Positions 21,513 through 32,925 are shown, numbered from the stretch's first letter. The stretch: DNA of 64,000 nt from Serratia inhibens (GCF_003591175.1 NZ_QYYG01000003.1:248001-312000); one strand, 5' to 3'. Notes: generated by a model not told the origin, from the sequence alone. Translations and numbers: made by a program.

Positions 21513-23066
21513 TCATAATTTGAACGCCGCCATGCTCTGTGCCAGCAGCTGAGCCTGCTCCTCCAGCGAACGCGTCGCCGCCGCAGACTCCTCGACCAAC
21601 GCAGCATTTTGTTGCGCGACCTGATCCATCTGGGCCACCGCCAGGTTCACCTGCTCAATACCGCTGCTTTGTTCCCGGGTAGCCGCCGAAATTTCCCGCA
21701 TCAGCGCCGTCACGCGGCCCACTTCACCGGTAATGCCGTTCATGGTTTTCGCCGCAGATTCCGCCATCTGCTCACCTTCCTGCACCCGATTCTGCGACGC
21801 CTCGATCAACCCTTTGATCTCTTTCGCCGACTGCGCACTGCGCTGTGCCAGGCTGCGCACCTCACCGGCCACCACGGCGAAACCGCGTCCTTGTTCACCG
21901 GCTCGGGCCGCTTCGACCGCCGCATTCAACGCCAGAATATTGGTCTGAAAGGCAATGCCGTCCATCACGCTGATGATATCGGCGATGCGCCGTGAACTGT
22001 CGGTAATCGCCTGCATCTTGTCCATCACCTGGCTGACCACCTCACTGCCTTGGTTGGCGATATCGGATACGCTCAGCGCCAGCTGGTTGGCCTGCTCGCA
22101 ATTCTCGGCGTTCATTTTCACCGTCGAGGTCAGTTGTTCCATGCTGGCTGCGGTTTCTTCCAGCGAGGCGGCAGACTCTTCGGTGCGCTGCGCCAGATGC
22201 AGGTTACCGGCCGCCAGCTCGCGTGAGCCGGTATCAATCTGGCTGCTGGCATCGCGCACCTTGCTGACCGAGCCGACCAGCGCCTGTTGCATCCGTTGCA
22301 TGGCGCGGATCAAACGGCCCATCTCGGTATCCCCTTCGCCGGTAATTCGGTGCGTCAGGTCGCCGCCGGCGATATATTCCAGTTGGGCGATAGACTCATC
22401 GAGAGGGCGCAGGATAATCACCCGCAGCGCAAACCAGGCCAGTATCGCCAACAGCACGCTGAGCAAGCCGGCAACCAGGATCAGGGTGATTTTGGTGCTG
22501 GCGTTATTTTCCGCCTCATCCACCCGCTGCTGCCCCACCTTCATGGCAAAGCTGCGGAAATCGCTGAGGTCTTTTTCGAAGGCGATACTCAGGGCCGAAA
22601 TCCGGGTTTCCTGAATGTCGTAATAATCATCGACCTTGCCGGCCTTGATGGCGTCGGCCATTGGCCTGACGCCCTGTTCGAGATAGGCCCGGTAGCTGTT
22701 CTGCAAGTGGGTAGAGAGTTCACGGCCACGTTCGGTGACGGTACCGACGCTGACAAAGCGCGCCATTTCGTGCTTCGACTGCTCGAGGTAATCATAGATA
22801 CGGCCTACCGTGGCATCGGAAACCTCAATCTGGCCGATTTCTCGCTGGCGCACCGCCAGCGAAGCGGCGGTTCTGGCACGCAACGTCAGGTTGGAACTGC
22901 TGGCCAGCGATCCCAGTTCCTCCCCCAGGATCTGGTTCAAAGTGTGTAGCGAGCGCGACCCTTCATTAATCGCGTTGACGCCGATCGTGCTGACCATAAT
23001 CAGCAACAGCGTCGTCAGGCTAAGCAGGGCAATCAGCCCGGCCTTCACCGTAATTTTTTTTAGCAT
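21513..23066 (-). CDS. Methyl-accepting chemotaxis protein (Tar/Tsr type)
   Basis: This is a 517-residue chemoreceptor with the classic two-membrane-segment topology: TM1 about 9-31, periplasmic four-helix ligand domain about 32-191, TM2 about 192-216, HAMP about 217-270, and a long cytoplasmic signalling coiled coil. The hairpin tip holds the conserved [19 protein letters not shown] segment near residue 390. It lacks the C-terminal NWETF tether found in Tar and Tsr, so it probably depends on other receptors for CheR docking. The ligand is not evident from sequence. It occupies the place of ytfQRT-yjfF between fbp and ppa, and is likely a lineage-specific insertion. Confidence 0.93.
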   Translation of the reverse strand: MLKKITVKAGLIALLSLTTLLLIMVSTIGVNAINEGSRSLHTLNQILGEELGSLASSSNLTLRARTAASLAVRQREIGQIEVSDATVGRIYDYLEQSKHEMARFVSVGTVTERGRELSTHLQNSYRAYLEQGVRPMADAIKAGKVDDYYDIQETRISALSIAFEKDLSDFRSFAMKVGQQRVDEAENNASTKITLILVAGLLSVLLAILAWFALRVIILRPLDESIAQLEYIAGGDLTHRITGEGDTEMGRLIRAMQRMQQALVGSVSKVRDASSQIDTGSRELAAGNLHLAQRTEESAASLEETAASMEQLTSTVKMNAENCEQANQLALSVSDIANQGSEVVSQVMDKMQAITDSSRRIADIISVMDGIAFQTNILALNAAVEAARAGEQGRGFAVVAGEVRSLAQRSAQSAKEIKGLIEASQNRVQEGEQMAESAAKTMNGITGEVGRVTALMREISAATREQSSGIEQVNLAVAQMDQVAQQNAALVEESAAATRSLEEQAQLLAQSMAAFKL

Positions 23067-23221
23067 GAGTTCTTCCCGGCTTCAGAAATAGTGAGATCAA
23101 ACGTAGGGGGAGGTAAAACGCGGAGCCAGGTTTCGCCGGCTCATTATTATTTGATGAAGTTATCGGCAACGGCGGGAAAAACTTGACCTCGTTGGAGGAT
23201 TAATCTGGAAATGCGGCGGAT

Positions 23222-23240
23222 GACTCCCTGGTGGGGAGTC
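23222..23240. repeat. Short inverted repeat upstream of ppa
   Basis: GACTCCC and GGGAGTC form a 7-bp inverted repeat with a 5-base spacer between the chemoreceptor gene and ppa. The function is unknown; it could be a hairpin or a protein site. Confidence 0.4.
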
Positions 23241-23277
23241 GGTGATGAAAAGGGCAGGAAATCGCAAAAGAGTCCGC

Positions 23278-23283
23278 TATAAT
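23278..23283 (+). promoter_or_regulatory. Candidate -10 element of ppa
   Basis: A perfect TATAAT lies 41 bases before the ppa start. No clear -35 was found at the usual distance. Ppa is strongly expressed in relatives, which fits a consensus -10. Confidence 0.5.
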
Positions 23284-23323
23284 AGCCGCCACTCCATTTC
23301 TGGTTTGATTAAAGGAAACCGAC

Positions 23324-23854
23324 ATGAGCTTGAATCTGGTCCCAGCTGGCAAAGACCTGCCGGAAGACATCTACGTTGTTATCGAAATCCCGGCTAACGC
23401 CGATCCGATCAAATATGAAATCGACAAGGACACCGGAGCGCTGTTCGTTGACCGTTTCATGTCTACCGCGATGTTCTATCCGTGCAACTACGGTTACATC
23501 AACCACACCCTGTCTCTGGACGGTGACCCGGTTGACGTGCTGGTGCCGACCCCGTATCCGCTGCAGCCGGGTTCTGTGATCCGTTGCCGTCCGGTGGGCG
23601 TACTGAAGATGTCCGACGAAGCCGGTGAAGATGCGAAACTGGTTGCCGTTCCGCACAGCAAGCTGACCAAAGAGTACGATCACATCAAAGATGTGAACGA
23701 CCTGCCAGAACTGCTGCGTGCCCAGATCGCTCACTTCTTCGAGCATTACAAAGATCTGGAAAAAGGCAAATGGGTGAAAGTGGAAGGCTGGGCAGACGCT
23801 GCCGCTGCCAAAGCTGAAATCGTTGCTTCTTTCGAACGCGCTGCCAAGAAGTAA
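23324..23854 (+). CDS. ppa: Inorganic pyrophosphatase
   Basis: Ppa hydrolyses pyrophosphate released by biosynthesis, pulling those reactions forward. The 176-residue product equals E. coli Ppa. The Mg-binding aspartates Asp66, Asp68 and Asp71 lie in DGDPVDVLV (66-74), with Asp103 nearby. An AAGGAAACC ribosome-binding site precedes the ATG. A strong terminator follows, shared with the convergent ytfP. Confidence 0.98.
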   Translation: MSLNLVPAGKDLPEDIYVVIEIPANADPIKYEIDKDTGALFVDRFMSTAMFYPCNYGYINHTLSLDGDPVDVLVPTPYPLQPGSVIRCRPVGVLKMSDEAGEDAKLVAVPHSKLTKEYDHIKDVNDLPELLRAQIAHFFEHYKDLEKGKWVKVEGWADAAAAKAEIVASFERAAKK

Positions 23855-23873
23855 TTCTTGCCGCCGTCCGATG

Positions 23874-23907
23874 AAAAAACACCGCTCACTGAGCGGTGTT
23901 TTTTTTA
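23874..23907. terminator. Bidirectional terminator between ppa and ytfP
   Basis: CACCGCTC pairs with GAGCGGTG around a 3-base loop, flanked by six A residues on the left and nine T residues on the right. It works for ppa on the plus strand and ytfP on the minus strand. Confidence 0.9.
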
Positions 23908-24255
23908 TTACTTTTCGTCGAGACGCTTCAACCAGTCGCCGCTGTTAATCCGCGGGTAACCGTCCACACTGTGTTTATACAGGTAGATCCACGCACTCCC
24001 ATAAGGCGTCTGAATCAGCTCGCGCTTATAGTCCTTGGTGTTGCTTTTCAGTTCGTCCAGCTCTGCCAGAATCGATGAGTTAATACGGTACACCTCACAA
24101 TGTACCGTGCCCTCTCCAGGGATCGCCGCCGGGTAATGGCCCAGATTATAAATCTGATAGCCTTCGAGCTCATGCTCGCCTAACCATTGGGCGTTGGTCA
24201 TCCAATGGCTGTTTCCCTGTTTGCGTCGTAAACTGCCGTAGACAATTATTCGCAT
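23908..24255 (-). CDS. ytfP: Gamma-glutamylcyclotransferase-fold protein YtfP
   Basis: YtfP is a 115-residue protein of the gamma-glutamylcyclotransferase (GGCT/AIG2) fold. It has the N-terminal YGSLR motif that binds the substrate and a conserved acidic residue in the LAELDEL helix. The match to E. coli YtfP is strong (YGSL, QGNSHWMTNAQ, QTPYGSAW). Activity has not been assigned for E. coli YtfP. Only 2 bases separate it from the tamB stop, so it is probably the third gene of tamA-tamB-ytfP. Confidence 0.93.
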   Translation of the reverse strand: MRIIVYGSLRRKQGNSHWMTNAQWLGEHELEGYQIYNLGHYPAAIPGEGTVHCEVYRINSSILAELDELKSNTKDYKRELIQTPYGSAWIYLYKHSVDGYPRINSGDWLKRLDEK

Positions 24256-24257
24256 CG

Positions 24258-27200
24258 CTAAAACTCAAACTGATAGAGCAAATCTAATGCCTGGTCGATA
24301 CCAGACACCGCTTCAAGATACAACTTAGGCATCAGGCGGTAACGCAACGTCAGCGTGGCCAGCGAGTCGAAAATGCCCACCCCATATTTTACTTGTAAGC
24401 CAGGGAGAACATAGCCGCTCACGACAACCTGGGAGCTGTCGCCAACCCCCTGAGTGTCCAGGGCCAAATTACTTACGCCAAACGCCTCGCCGATTTTACC
24501 CACAAGTTGACCACTTTGTGCAACCCCCATCCCAATTAACATTGAGGTCATTGCGTTGCCGTCGGCGCCGGAACTGCCCAAACCTTGCCCACGCAGCAGA
24601 TAAGACAAGGCTTCCTGCTGCGATTTAGTCGGATCCGAGAACACTTCCAGCTTAGGTGCATCCGCCAGCCCGGTGACGCGAACCCCGGCGGTGACGCCGT
24701 CTTCGGTCGAGTCCGGATTACGGATCGCCTCAAGGTTAAGCAACGGCTGATCCGGCGGCCCAGAGAAGAGCAACTGGCCCTTGCGGACAATCAGATCCTG
24801 ACCATAAGCATGGAAGCGACCGGAAGGGATGTCAATCTGGCCGTTCAGGCCCAGACCGTTCTTGTCCTGCACCACTTTCAAGTCGCCCTTCAGCCTGGCC
24901 TTCAGACCAAAGGCATCCAGACGTACGTCGTTGCCGACGTGGATCATCAGGTTACTGTTGATTGGGATCCCGGCGGTTTTCGGCTGTATGGGTTTCAGCT
25001 GATTATCCAGCATCACTTCGTCGGAAGAAACGCCCACCGCGCTTTCCGGCAGTTCCTGCACCGTTATGCGCGCCCAGGGGATATTGACTGAGCCGTTGAG
25101 CGAGAACAGCTGCGGTGTCGCTTCAAAGACCAGATCGGGCGAAACGTCGATGCGGATCATCGGCGGTACCGTCACCCGCAGCTTGTCGCCCTTGGCGGCG
25201 ATACGGGCGCGCCAGGCGTTGATATCGCGCCAGTCGGCGTCACCGGACAGGTTCAACTGCCCGCGGGTCGTGCCGATCAGCCCCTCCAGCGTCGAGGTCA
25301 TGCCATCGAAGTTGACCACCAACCGGCCGTCAGTCATGTCAAACGGCATCCAGTGGCCATCAATATCCACTTTATCCAGCGCTAACCGGCCATAAACCAG
25401 AGGTTTTTGCGCGCTGCCGCCCAGACGCAGGTTGGCGTTCAACATGCCCGCCGCTTTTTCCCCCTGCATCAGCGCCGGGTTAATCATCGCCAGCGAGATA
25501 TTGGTGATATTGACATTACCGCTGATAGTGCGGCGCACCTGCGGGTCGGTGACCTGAATGTTGCCGTTAAACTGGCCATTATTGTTCAGCTTGATCAACC
25601 AGTCCGCCTGAGCGCGGCCGTTGGTCAGCCCGGCGTTGAGATTCAGCGTATCGAAGGCAATCGGCAGCGCATTACCCTGCACCTGCTGCACCACTTTCAC
25701 CCCGTTGCCCACCAGCGAGACTTTCGCATCAGGCAACGCGCCCCCCGGTTTCCAGCTAACATCAGCCCGGCCGGAGAACACGCCGCTCAGGGCCGTTTCC
25801 GGCCCCAGGAAAGGTTTCACCATCGCCAGATCAAAACGGTTAAGCACTACGCTGGCCTGGCCGCTCTGGCCGGCCTCAATGGTTTTCGGCACGCACAGTT
25901 CGGCGTTCGGGTTCTGCCAGCAGTGCGGCCCGATACTGATTTTCTGTGCGGTATTCAGGTAGTCCAGCGCAATGGCACGCGTTAACCGCCATTCGCCCAC
26001 TGGGGTATCGAAACGGGTATTGTTCAGGTTGCCGCGCCAGCGCTGCTGCTGGCGATCGAAACTGCCCTGCAGCGCCAGTTGGCCGGATACCGGCTTGCCG
26101 TCAATTTTCAGTTGCAGCTGATGCTGTTTTTCGCTGCCTTTGGCATCCAGCGTCAGCAGGTTGATTTCCAGAGCATCCTGCTTCAGTTGTTCAACCCGTA
26201 CCGCCAGTTGGCCCTGAATCTGATCGCTGGAGCGCACGTCGCCGTCAATTTTAACCCGGTTAATGCGCAGCGCCTGCCACTGCAGGCCGGAAGCGGTCAA
26301 ATCGGCCAGCAACTGAGGTGCCTGCAGGTTGCCGCGCAGTTTAAGCAGACCTTTCGCCGTTCCCCCCAACCCCGGCAGCGCGCCGTCCAGGCGCGGCGCG
26401 TCGATGTTCGCATCCAGATTCCAACTTTTCTCGTCCAGTTGGCCTTTGACGTTCAGTTGGTTACGCCCCAGCGTCAGATCGATACCGGGGATTTTCCACT
26501 GCCCGGCAGCGTTGCCGCTGAGCGAGCCGCGCGCAGTGACCTTATTTTGCTTCACGTTGCCGTCGAGCTGCAGCACCGGCACCTGCAATTGCCAACTGCC
26601 GCCGTGCAGGCTGCCACGAGTGGTGATCTTGCCGGCAAGCGTAGCCGGCCATTCCGGCCACTGTTTAGCGGTGTTAATACCGCTTAACATCAGCTGTGAA
26701 TTCCAGCTGATGGCCTTGCTCCAGTCCACCAGCGCGGTCAAATCGGCGTTGCCCTGCAAGGCGGCCAGCCGCAGGCGATCCAGTTTGAACTGTTCGACGT
26801 TGCCTTTGCCATCCAGCGTCAGCACCGCCGGCGGCAGATCCTGGCCTTTGATGTTGGCGCGTGTCGACAGCGCATAATCGGTCGCCTTACCGTTGAAGCG
26901 CAGGCGGAAATCATTGACCTGGTATTGCGCCTCGCCGCTCAGTGGCCATTTCAGCTGTTTGCTTTGCAACGTCAGTGCCAACGGTAAACCGACCTCAGCC
27001 AGTTGAGTTTGCATATCCAACTGCGCGCCGACCGGCCCGGACAAATTGAGCGCCACTTTCAGCTCTTCACGCAGCCCGCCGCCAACGTTCAGCTTGACCT
27101 TCTCGCCCTTCAACGGCTCAATATTCAGCGTGCTGTTCGCCACCATCTCCACCGGCCAGTTGCCGGTCAGCGTCGCCTGCCCCTGGGCAGACAGCGTGCC

Positions 27201-28076
27201 CTGCGGCGATTTCACATCAAAATTGTCCAGTTGGATATGCTGGTCTTTGGTGCTGGCCTGCAGCAGCAGGCTGGTGATCAATACCTCGGTGTCGCCCGTC
27301 AGCCGCAGCTGTTCACCGCTGATTTCCTTGACGGTGATATCCAGCGGCAGGCGAATGTCCGGCAGGTCCGGCAGCAGCGGTTTGGCGAACAGTTCTTTCA
27401 AGGTTTCGCCCAGTGGCTTCTCTTCCGGCCGAGGCGCAGGCTTGGCAGCCTCATCGACTTTTTCCCCGACCTTTTTCGCCACCTCGACGACCGGTTGCAC
27501 GGCCTCCGGCAATGGGTTTTGCGGCGTTTTCGGCAGGGCTATCAGCAGCGAGCTGATTTTGGTTGGCGACAAGGTCAGTGCGCGCTCCTGCCACTGTGCG
27601 CCGGTGCGGAACTCGCCCAGTGAAATCGCCGTGTCGTCGACGCTGACTTTGACGTTGTTCAGCGCCAGCATGCGCAGGGTGATCGGGTATGGCGTGCTCA
27701 GATTCGTGGTCGGCTCGCTGGTCTCTTCCACCGGCGCCGACGGCGTCATCTCTTTGGTTTTCACCACTACGTCCACGTCCTGAGCGGTCAGGGCGTTAAC
27801 GCACAGCGAACTGCGTTTAAAACAGGATAAATCCAGCGACAGGTGGAACTGCCCGGCATTCACCGTCACGCCAGGCATCTGGTATTTCACGCCCTTTAGC
27901 GTCAAATCGCGCCAACCGCCACTGACACCGGCAATCTCCAGCCCCGGAACCCAACGCGCAGCCCCGTTGATAACCATATGCAGGCCGCTTGTGGTGCCGA
28001 GCAGATAAGCCAATCCGCCAATCAGCAGCAACAGAACGATCAGGGATCCCAGACAAATCTTTTTAATCAGGCTCAT
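24258..28076 (-). CDS. tamB: Translocation and assembly module subunit TamB
   Basis: TamB is a very large periplasm-spanning protein anchored in the inner membrane. It works with TamA in autotransporter assembly and, with related AsmA-like proteins, in phospholipid delivery to the outer membrane. The product has 1272 residues (E. coli 1259). A single membrane segment lies at about 5-27, followed by long beta-repeat segments and the C-terminal TamB domain that ends in YQFEF. An Ala/Pro/Lys-rich stretch lies near residues 190-230. It overlaps tamA by 4 bases (ATGA). Confidence 0.96.
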   Translation of the reverse strand: MSLIKKICLGSLIVLLLLIGGLAYLLGTTSGLHMVINGAARWVPGLEIAGVSGGWRDLTLKGVKYQMPGVTVNAGQFHLSLDLSCFKRSSLCVNALTAQDVDVVVKTKEMTPSAPVEETSEPTTNLSTPYPITLRMLALNNVKVSVDDTAISLGEFRTGAQWQERALTLSPTKISSLLIALPKTPQNPLPEAVQPVVEVAKKVGEKVDEAAKPAPRPEEKPLGETLKELFAKPLLPDLPDIRLPLDITVKEISGEQLRLTGDTEVLITSLLLQASTKDQHIQLDNFDVKSPQGTLSAQGQATLTGNWPVEMVANSTLNIEPLKGEKVKLNVGGGLREELKVALNLSGPVGAQLDMQTQLAEVGLPLALTLQSKQLKWPLSGEAQYQVNDFRLRFNGKATDYALSTRANIKGQDLPPAVLTLDGKGNVEQFKLDRLRLAALQGNADLTALVDWSKAISWNSQLMLSGINTAKQWPEWPATLAGKITTRGSLHGGSWQLQVPVLQLDGNVKQNKVTARGSLSGNAAGQWKIPGIDLTLGRNQLNVKGQLDEKSWNLDANIDAPRLDGALPGLGGTAKGLLKLRGNLQAPQLLADLTASGLQWQALRINRVKIDGDVRSSDQIQGQLAVRVEQLKQDALEINLLTLDAKGSEKQHQLQLKIDGKPVSGQLALQGSFDRQQQRWRGNLNNTRFDTPVGEWRLTRAIALDYLNTAQKISIGPHCWQNPNAELCVPKTIEAGQSGQASVVLNRFDLAMVKPFLGPETALSGVFSGRADVSWKPGGALPDAKVSLVGNGVKVVQQVQGNALPIAFDTLNLNAGLTNGRAQADWLIKLNNNGQFNGNIQVTDPQVRRTISGNVNITNISLAMINPALMQGEKAAGMLNANLRLGGSAQKPLVYGRLALDKVDIDGHWMPFDMTDGRLVVNFDGMTSTLEGLIGTTRGQLNLSGDADWRDINAWRARIAAKGDKLRVTVPPMIRIDVSPDLVFEATPQLFSLNGSVNIPWARITVQELPESAVGVSSDEVMLDNQLKPIQPKTAGIPINSNLMIHVGNDVRLDAFGLKARLKGDLKVVQDKNGLGLNGQIDIPSGRFHAYGQDLIVRKGQLLFSGPPDQPLLNLEAIRNPDSTEDGVTAGVRVTGLADAPKLEVFSDPTKSQQEALSYLLRGQGLGSSGADGNAMTSMLIGMGVAQSGQLVGKIGEAFGVSNLALDTQGVGDSSQVVVSGYVLPGLQVKYGVGIFDSLATLTLRYRLMPKLYLEAVSGIDQALDLLYQFEF

Positions 28077-29809
28077 AATTCAGGCCCCAAACCGATATAG
28101 AACTGCACCCCGTGGGTCTCTTTATCCCCAACCGGAGCGGCGATATCCAGCTTCACCGGGCCGACCGGCGACTGCCAGCGCACGCCGAAGCCGGCGCCGG
28201 TTTTGACGTTGCTTTGCTTGATATCGTTCACCGCTTCGCCGGAATCCACAAACACTGCACCCCACCATTTTCCGGTCACGTTGTATTGGTATTCCAGCGA
28301 GCCGGTCAGCATTTTGGAGGCACCGGTCAGCTTGCCGTCATCGTCACGGGGTGAAATGCCTTTGTATTTGTAGCCGCGAATGCTGCGATCGCCACCGGCG
28401 AAGAAACGCAGATCCGGCGGCACTTTTTCAAAGTTATTGGTTTCGATCCAGCCAACCTGTCCGCGCGCAACAAAGCGGTGTTTGTCGGCCAGGGTACGTA
28501 TCCAGACGTTCTGCGCCTGTATCAGCGCAAAGTCGACGCCGGAACCCCAGGTGGTGTCGGAGACGTCGAGCGAATAACGCTGGCTGTCGCCCCAGGTCGG
28601 CATCAGACCGCCGCGCGAGCGGGTACGGTTAACGCTGACGCCGGGATACAGCAGCATGGTGGTGTCGGTGACCGTACCCTGGGTAAAGTGGTCCAGACGC
28701 CAGGTCAGGTTCAATGCCCGTTGCCAGCCGCTGGAGAGATCCCAATTGCGAGAAACCACCGCTTTTGACGTAACGGACTTGGTATCGTTGAGATCGACGT
28801 TCTTGAAGCCCCCCTGCAACAGGTAATACTGCTCCAATGGGTTCTTCAACAGCGGGATTTTATAGGTCAGATCAAGCTGCTGTTCCGGTGCGGAAATACT
28901 GGCGCTGGTTTCCAGGCTATGGCCGCGATCGTTGAGCCACGGTTTTTTCCAGGTGCCTTTTACCCTAGGGCCGACGTCGGTGGAATAACCGACCCCGGTT
29001 TCGATGGTATTGCGGGTGCGCGGCGTAACCAGCGCATCTAACGGCAAAATCTTGTTCTCTTTGGCGTCTTGGAAATCAGGGGACACCACCACCGAGTTAA
29101 ACCAGTTGGTGGCGGACAAACGACGGTTCAATTCGGCCAACTCTTCCGAACTGTAATAATCCCCCTGATGAAAGGGCACCAGATTTTGCAGATAGTCTTC
29201 GCGGATTTGCGAACCTTCGAACTTCACCTTGCCGAAGCGGTAGCGCTGCCCGCTGTTGAAGTCGATGTCCCAATAAGCCTTATGCAGTTCCTCCGCCACG
29301 CCCAGTTGGCTCTTGGTCATATCGGCATCGAAATAACCTTTGCGCAGCGCCATACCGGTCAAAGAACCTTTGAAGCCATCGTATTTGCCGTGATTAAGGA
29401 TCTCGCCTATCGTCGGCCGGCCCTTTTTGACCAGTTCCAGATAGTCTTCGTCGGTTTTCGCGCCGCCTTCCAGTTGAATATTGGCACCGGCAATGCGCAC
29501 CGGCTCGCCCGGATCCACTTTGGCATGCAGCACGGGACGCGCCAGCCCTGGGCGGTCATCCAGCGTAAAATCGATGGTGGGCTGATAATAACCCAGCGCG
29601 CGCAGCCCCTCGCGGACGGCGTCATCCACACGTGCGCGGAACCGCCCATCGGTGCCGACTTCTTCCGGCGTGATGGAAGACAAGCGCACACGCACGTTTT
29701 TTTCAAGTTCCCCGCTAAGTCCTTCAACCTGCAGCCGCACATTCGCAGAAAACGCCGCAGGCGTCGCGAGCAGCGCACAAAAAAAGCACAGGGCACGGTA
29801 TCGTGGCAC
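28073..29809 (-). CDS. tamA: Translocation and assembly module subunit TamA
   Basis: TamA is an outer-membrane Omp85-family protein that pairs with TamB. The product has 578 residues (E. coli 577). A signal peptide is visible at 1-21, three POTRA domains follow to about residue 265, and the C-terminal 16-strand barrel carries the [11 protein letters not shown] motif of the Omp85 family near residue 480. The C-terminus is GLGPEL. The start follows an AAGGAGAACG ribosome-binding site. It is divergent from msrA over 288 bases. Confidence 0.96.
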   Translation of the reverse strand: MPRYRALCFFCALLATPAAFSANVRLQVEGLSGELEKNVRVRLSSITPEEVGTDGRFRARVDDAVREGLRALGYYQPTIDFTLDDRPGLARPVLHAKVDPGEPVRIAGANIQLEGGAKTDEDYLELVKKGRPTIGEILNHGKYDGFKGSLTGMALRKGYFDADMTKSQLGVAEELHKAYWDIDFNSGQRYRFGKVKFEGSQIREDYLQNLVPFHQGDYYSSEELAELNRRLSATNWFNSVVVSPDFQDAKENKILPLDALVTPRTRNTIETGVGYSTDVGPRVKGTWKKPWLNDRGHSLETSASISAPEQQLDLTYKIPLLKNPLEQYYLLQGGFKNVDLNDTKSVTSKAVVSRNWDLSSGWQRALNLTWRLDHFTQGTVTDTTMLLYPGVSVNRTRSRGGLMPTWGDSQRYSLDVSDTTWGSGVDFALIQAQNVWIRTLADKHRFVARGQVGWIETNNFEKVPPDLRFFAGGDRSIRGYKYKGISPRDDDGKLTGASKMLTGSLEYQYNVTGKWWGAVFVDSGEAVNDIKQSNVKTGAGFGVRWQSPVGPVKLDIAAPVGDKETHGVQFYIGLGPEL

Positions 29810-30097
29810 GCGTTCTCCTTAATTTATTTTACTTTCCTGTTATAACATCGCTCTCTGGTGCCAGGGCAGACTCCGCGCTATCAGGACGGCAGCCCTCTTC
29901 AGCGTTATTCCAGACGCCGCGTGTTACCGTTTTACTGTCGCCGTAAACAGGCGCATTCTTCGCTTTTGGCGCTCAAAATACTGCGTTAAGCTGACACTTA
30001 ATCTCAATATGCAGCTTATTGTGGGCAAAGTTTCGGTTAGATACAACCGAACCGCTGCGTCTTGGGCCAATTCTTACTGTGACAACAGGAGTCAACC

Positions 30098-30739
30098 GTG
30101 GTGCCATTTTTTGATAAAACCCAAACCGTCGACAAGGCGAACGCACTGCCTGGCCGCACGACGCCGATGCCGGTTGCGACGCTCAATGTGGTCACCGATC
30201 ATTCGATGACCCACGTCCCGGACGGCATGGAGGTAGCGATCTTCGCCATGGGCTGTTTCTGGGGTGTTGAGCGCCTGTTCTGGCAACAACCGGGCGTCTA
30301 CAGCACCGCAGCTGGCTACAGCGGCGGCTACACGCCAAACCCGACCTACCGCGAAGTGTGCAGCGGCCAGACCGGCCACACCGAAGTGGTGCGCGTAGTG
30401 TTTGACCCGAAAATCGTCAGCTATAAGCAACTGCTGCAGGTGTTCTGGGAAAACCACGATCCGGCGCAGGGCATGCGCCAGGGCGGTGACGTCGGTACCC
30501 AGTACCGTTCGGCGATTTACACGCTGACGCCGGAACAGCAGAGCGAAGCCGAAAGTAGCAGGCAACGTTTCCAACAGGCGATGGATGAAGCCGGTGACAA
30601 ACGCACCATCACCACAGAAGTGACGCCTGCACTGCCGTTCTACTATGCCGAAGACGACCATCAGCAATATCTGTATAAAAATCCTGAAGGCTATTGCGGC
30701 CTGGGCGGGATCGGCGTTTGTCTGCCGCCGCAGGGCTAA
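30098..30739 (+). CDS. msrA: Peptide methionine (S)-S-oxide reductase MsrA
   Basis: MsrA reduces the S form of methionine sulfoxide in proteins using thioredoxin. The product has 213 residues (E. coli 212). The catalytic Cys53 is in GCFWG (52-56), and the recycling cysteines are Cys200 and Cys208 near the C-terminus. The start is GTG at 30098, six bases after AGGAG; the next codon is also GTG, so the start could shift by one codon. It is divergent from tamA as in E. coli. Confidence 0.97.
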   Translation: MVPFFDKTQTVDKANALPGRTTPMPVATLNVVTDHSMTHVPDGMEVAIFAMGCFWGVERLFWQQPGVYSTAAGYSGGYTPNPTYREVCSGQTGHTEVVRVVFDPKIVSYKQLLQVFWENHDPAQGMRQGGDVGTQYRSAIYTLTPEQQSEAESSRQRFQQAMDEAGDKRTITTEVTPALPFYYAEDDHQQYLYKNPEGYCGLGGIGVCLPPQG

Positions 30740-30792
30740 GCTACTATTTTTTAACCGCTGGCGGCCCCTGTGGGGCTACTGCTATACTGTGC

Positions 30793-30852
30793 GGGGTCGC
30801 ATTTGCGGCCCTGCTTTTTGATAAAGCTCTGGCGGGCGCGATATGCGACCCC
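30793..30852 (+). promoter_or_regulatory. Structured leader upstream of paeA
   Basis: GGGGTCGCAT (30793-30802) pairs perfectly with ATGCGACCCC (30843-30852). Inside it a smaller hairpin (GCTTT, loop TTGAT, AAAGC) forms, and further GCCC/GGGC pairs are possible. A T-run lies 10 bases after the stem. A TATACT -10-like element ends five bases before the stem, so a transcript could begin at its base. It may be a leader RNA of paeA, a leaky terminator after msrA, or both. No known riboswitch class was recognised. Confidence 0.45.
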
Positions 30853-30926
30853 CGACAATTCTTTTTTTACAATGTACTACCCTTCCTCAAGAGCGCCGTC
30901 ATCTCGTCGGCACGTATGGATAGATT

Positions 30927-32258
30927 ATGTTAAACAGTATTTTACTGATTCTTTTTCTGATCGCCGTGAGTGCGTTTTTCTCACTGTCGGAAATATCTCT
31001 GGCCGCATCACGCAAGATTAAACTGAAAATGATGGCTGACGAAGGTAACGTCAATGCCGCCAAAGTGCTCAAACTGCAGGAAACGCCAGGCCTGTATTTT
31101 ACCGTAGTGCAAATTGGTCTGAACGCCGTGGCCATTCTCGGCGGTATCGTTGGCGATGCAGCCTTTTCTCCCACTTTCAAACTGCTGTTCGACCGCTTTT
31201 TGTCACCTGAACTGGCGGAGCAGGTTAGCTTCATCTGTTCGTTCGTATTGGTAACCAGCCTGTTTATTCTGTTCGCGGATTTGACCCCGAAGCGCATCGG
31301 TATGATTGCACCAGAGACGTTCGCCGTCCGGATCATCAACCCGATGCGTTTCTCAATCATGCTGTTCCGGCCGCTGGTATGGTTCTTCAACGGCATGGCA
31401 AACCTGATCTTCCGCCTGTTCAAGCTGCCGATGGTGCGTAAAGACGACATCACCTCCGACGACATTTATGCGGTGGTGGAAGCCGGCGCCCTGGCGGGCG
31501 TGCTGCGTAAACAGGAACATGAGCTGATCGAAAACGTATTCGAGCTGGAATCACGCACCGTGCCCTCTTCGATGACCTCGCGTGAAAGCGTGGTTTACTT
31601 CGATCTGCGCGAGAGCGAAGAAAGCATCATCGAGAAGGTGTCTACCCACCCGCACTCCAAGTTCCTGGTGTGCGACGGCAATATCGATCAGGTGGTCGGC
31701 TACGTCGACTCCAAAGATCTGCTGAACCGCGTGCTGGGCAACCAGAGCCTGGTGCTGAGCAGCGGCGTACAGATCCGTGCGGCGCTGATCGTGCCGGACA
31801 CTCTGACGTTGTCCGAAGCGCTGGAAAGCTTTAAAACCGCCGGCGAGGACTTTGCCGTTATTCTTAATGAGTATGCGTTGGTGGTAGGCATCATTACGCT
31901 GAATGACGTAATGACCACGCTGATGGGCGATCTGGTGGGCCAGGGCCAGGAAGAGCAGATCGTGGCGCGTGACGAAAGCTCATGGCTGATTGAGGGCGGC
32001 ACGCCGATCGAAGATGTAATGCGTGTTCTGCACATTGATGAGTTCCCGCAGGCGGGTAACTACGAAACCATTGGCGGCTTTATGATGTACATGCTGCGCA
32101 AGATCCCGAAACGCACCGACTTCGTTAAGTACGCCGGCTATAAATTTGAAGTCGTGGACATCGACAGCTACAAGATTGATCAGTTGCTGGTGACCCGATT
32201 GAGCGACAAACCTGCGGCGGTACCGCCAAAAGCGCCGGGGGACAACTCCCCGGCCTGA
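30927..32258 (+). CDS. paeA: Polyamine exporter family membrane protein PaeA (YtfL)
   Basis: YtfL, renamed PaeA, is reported to export cadaverine and putrescine in Salmonella and E. coli. The product has 443 residues (E. coli 447). An N-terminal DUF21/CNNM membrane domain (about 1-185) has four hydrophobic segments, two CBS domains follow (about 205-325), and a CorC/HlyC domain ends the chain (about 345-425). A five-codon frame (ATG at 30916) ends within the start codon, and no strong ribosome-binding site was seen, so coupling is possible. A folded leader lies upstream. Confidence 0.92.
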   Translation: MLNSILLILFLIAVSAFFSLSEISLAASRKIKLKMMADEGNVNAAKVLKLQETPGLYFTVVQIGLNAVAILGGIVGDAAFSPTFKLLFDRFLSPELAEQVSFICSFVLVTSLFILFADLTPKRIGMIAPETFAVRIINPMRFSIMLFRPLVWFFNGMANLIFRLFKLPMVRKDDITSDDIYAVVEAGALAGVLRKQEHELIENVFELESRTVPSSMTSRESVVYFDLRESEESIIEKVSTHPHSKFLVCDGNIDQVVGYVDSKDLLNRVLGNQSLVLSSGVQIRAALIVPDTLTLSEALESFKTAGEDFAVILNEYALVVGIITLNDVMTTLMGDLVGQGQEEQIVARDESSWLIEGGTPIEDVMRVLHIDEFPQAGNYETIGGFMMYMLRKIPKRTDFVKYAGYKFEVVDIDSYKIDQLLVTRLSDKPAAVPPKAPGDNSPA

Positions 32259-32278
32259 CACCTGCCGGCAAAACGTCA

Positions 32279-32297
32279 GCGGCCCCATCGGGGCCGC
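32279..32297. terminator. Hairpin downstream of paeA
   Basis: GCGGCCCC and GGGGCCGC form an 8-bp stem with a 3-base loop, 20 bases after the paeA stop. A T-run is lacking, so termination here would be weak or depend on Rho. Confidence 0.5.
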
Positions 32298-32393
32298 GAT
32301 TATTGGAGCTTTTGCAGGTACACAAAATTTACCCTATGCATTTCAAATTGCAGATAACAACGCTGCGGCTTGAAATAAGGCGGGTATAGCGCA

Positions 32394-32600
32394 TTAACCC
32401 ATCTCTGATTGCAGCAACAACACCTGCCGGTTCACCTCTGACATCACACTGAAGTGGCGCCTGTCACGAATTTTCGGTATCAGGATTTTCCCTTCGTCGA
32501 ACTCGAACGCGCCTACATCTTTGATATACAGCCGGCCACGAAACAGGGTCTTTACGTACTTCGCCACTTTCAATGGGTTATAACGCTGGAAGATTCTCAT
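32394..32600 (-). CDS. ytfK: Stringent-response modulator YtfK
   Basis: YtfK is a 68-residue protein reported in E. coli to shift SpoT toward (p)ppGpp synthesis under phosphate or fatty-acid limitation. The sequence opens [17 protein letters not shown] and keeps the [15 protein letters not shown] core. The ATG at 32600 follows a GGAGGAGAG ribosome-binding site; nine in-frame codons upstream have no family support. It is convergent with paeA and divergent from ytfJ, as in E. coli. Confidence 0.92.
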   Translation of the reverse strand: MRIFQRYNPLKVAKYVKTLFRGRLYIKDVGAFEFDEGKILIPKIRDRRHFSVMSEVNRQVLLLQSEMG

Positions 32601-32925
32601 TCTTTTGCTCTCCTCCGTTTGGTCCATGCGCTCAGCGAGCCGCCAAGGTGGCAGCCTCTAAAGTAAGAACGCAACTTGATTGCCATGTAGTAGACCTAGT
32701 AAAGACCATATCGTTCACTTCCGCCTGGTCATCTTCACTGGATTTACACTTTTTGACAGAATTGTATATGATAATATATAACTTTTTCAGTATATCCATT
32801 CAAAATAAAGGTATTAACGCTGAGAAGGAAAAACTGCGATCCGGCTAACAGGACAGACCTCCGATCACCACCTATGCTTTAGGCTGTTGGGTGCTGTCGG
32901 CACCGTCCCCTTCCAAGGAGAAGGC
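32601..32925. other. ytfK-ytfJ intergenic region
   Basis: This 325-base gap holds no gene. On the plus strand a good promoter is visible, with -35 TTGACA at 32753-32758, a 16-base spacer and -10 TATATA at 32775-32780, in an AT-rich block. It would drive ytfJ. No PhoB or CRP site was recognised with confidence. Confidence 0.5.
32753..32780 (+). promoter_or_regulatory. Promoter upstream of ytfJ
   Basis: TTGACA and TATATA are separated by 16 bases. The predicted transcript would carry a leader of about 140 bases before ytfJ. Confidence 0.6.
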
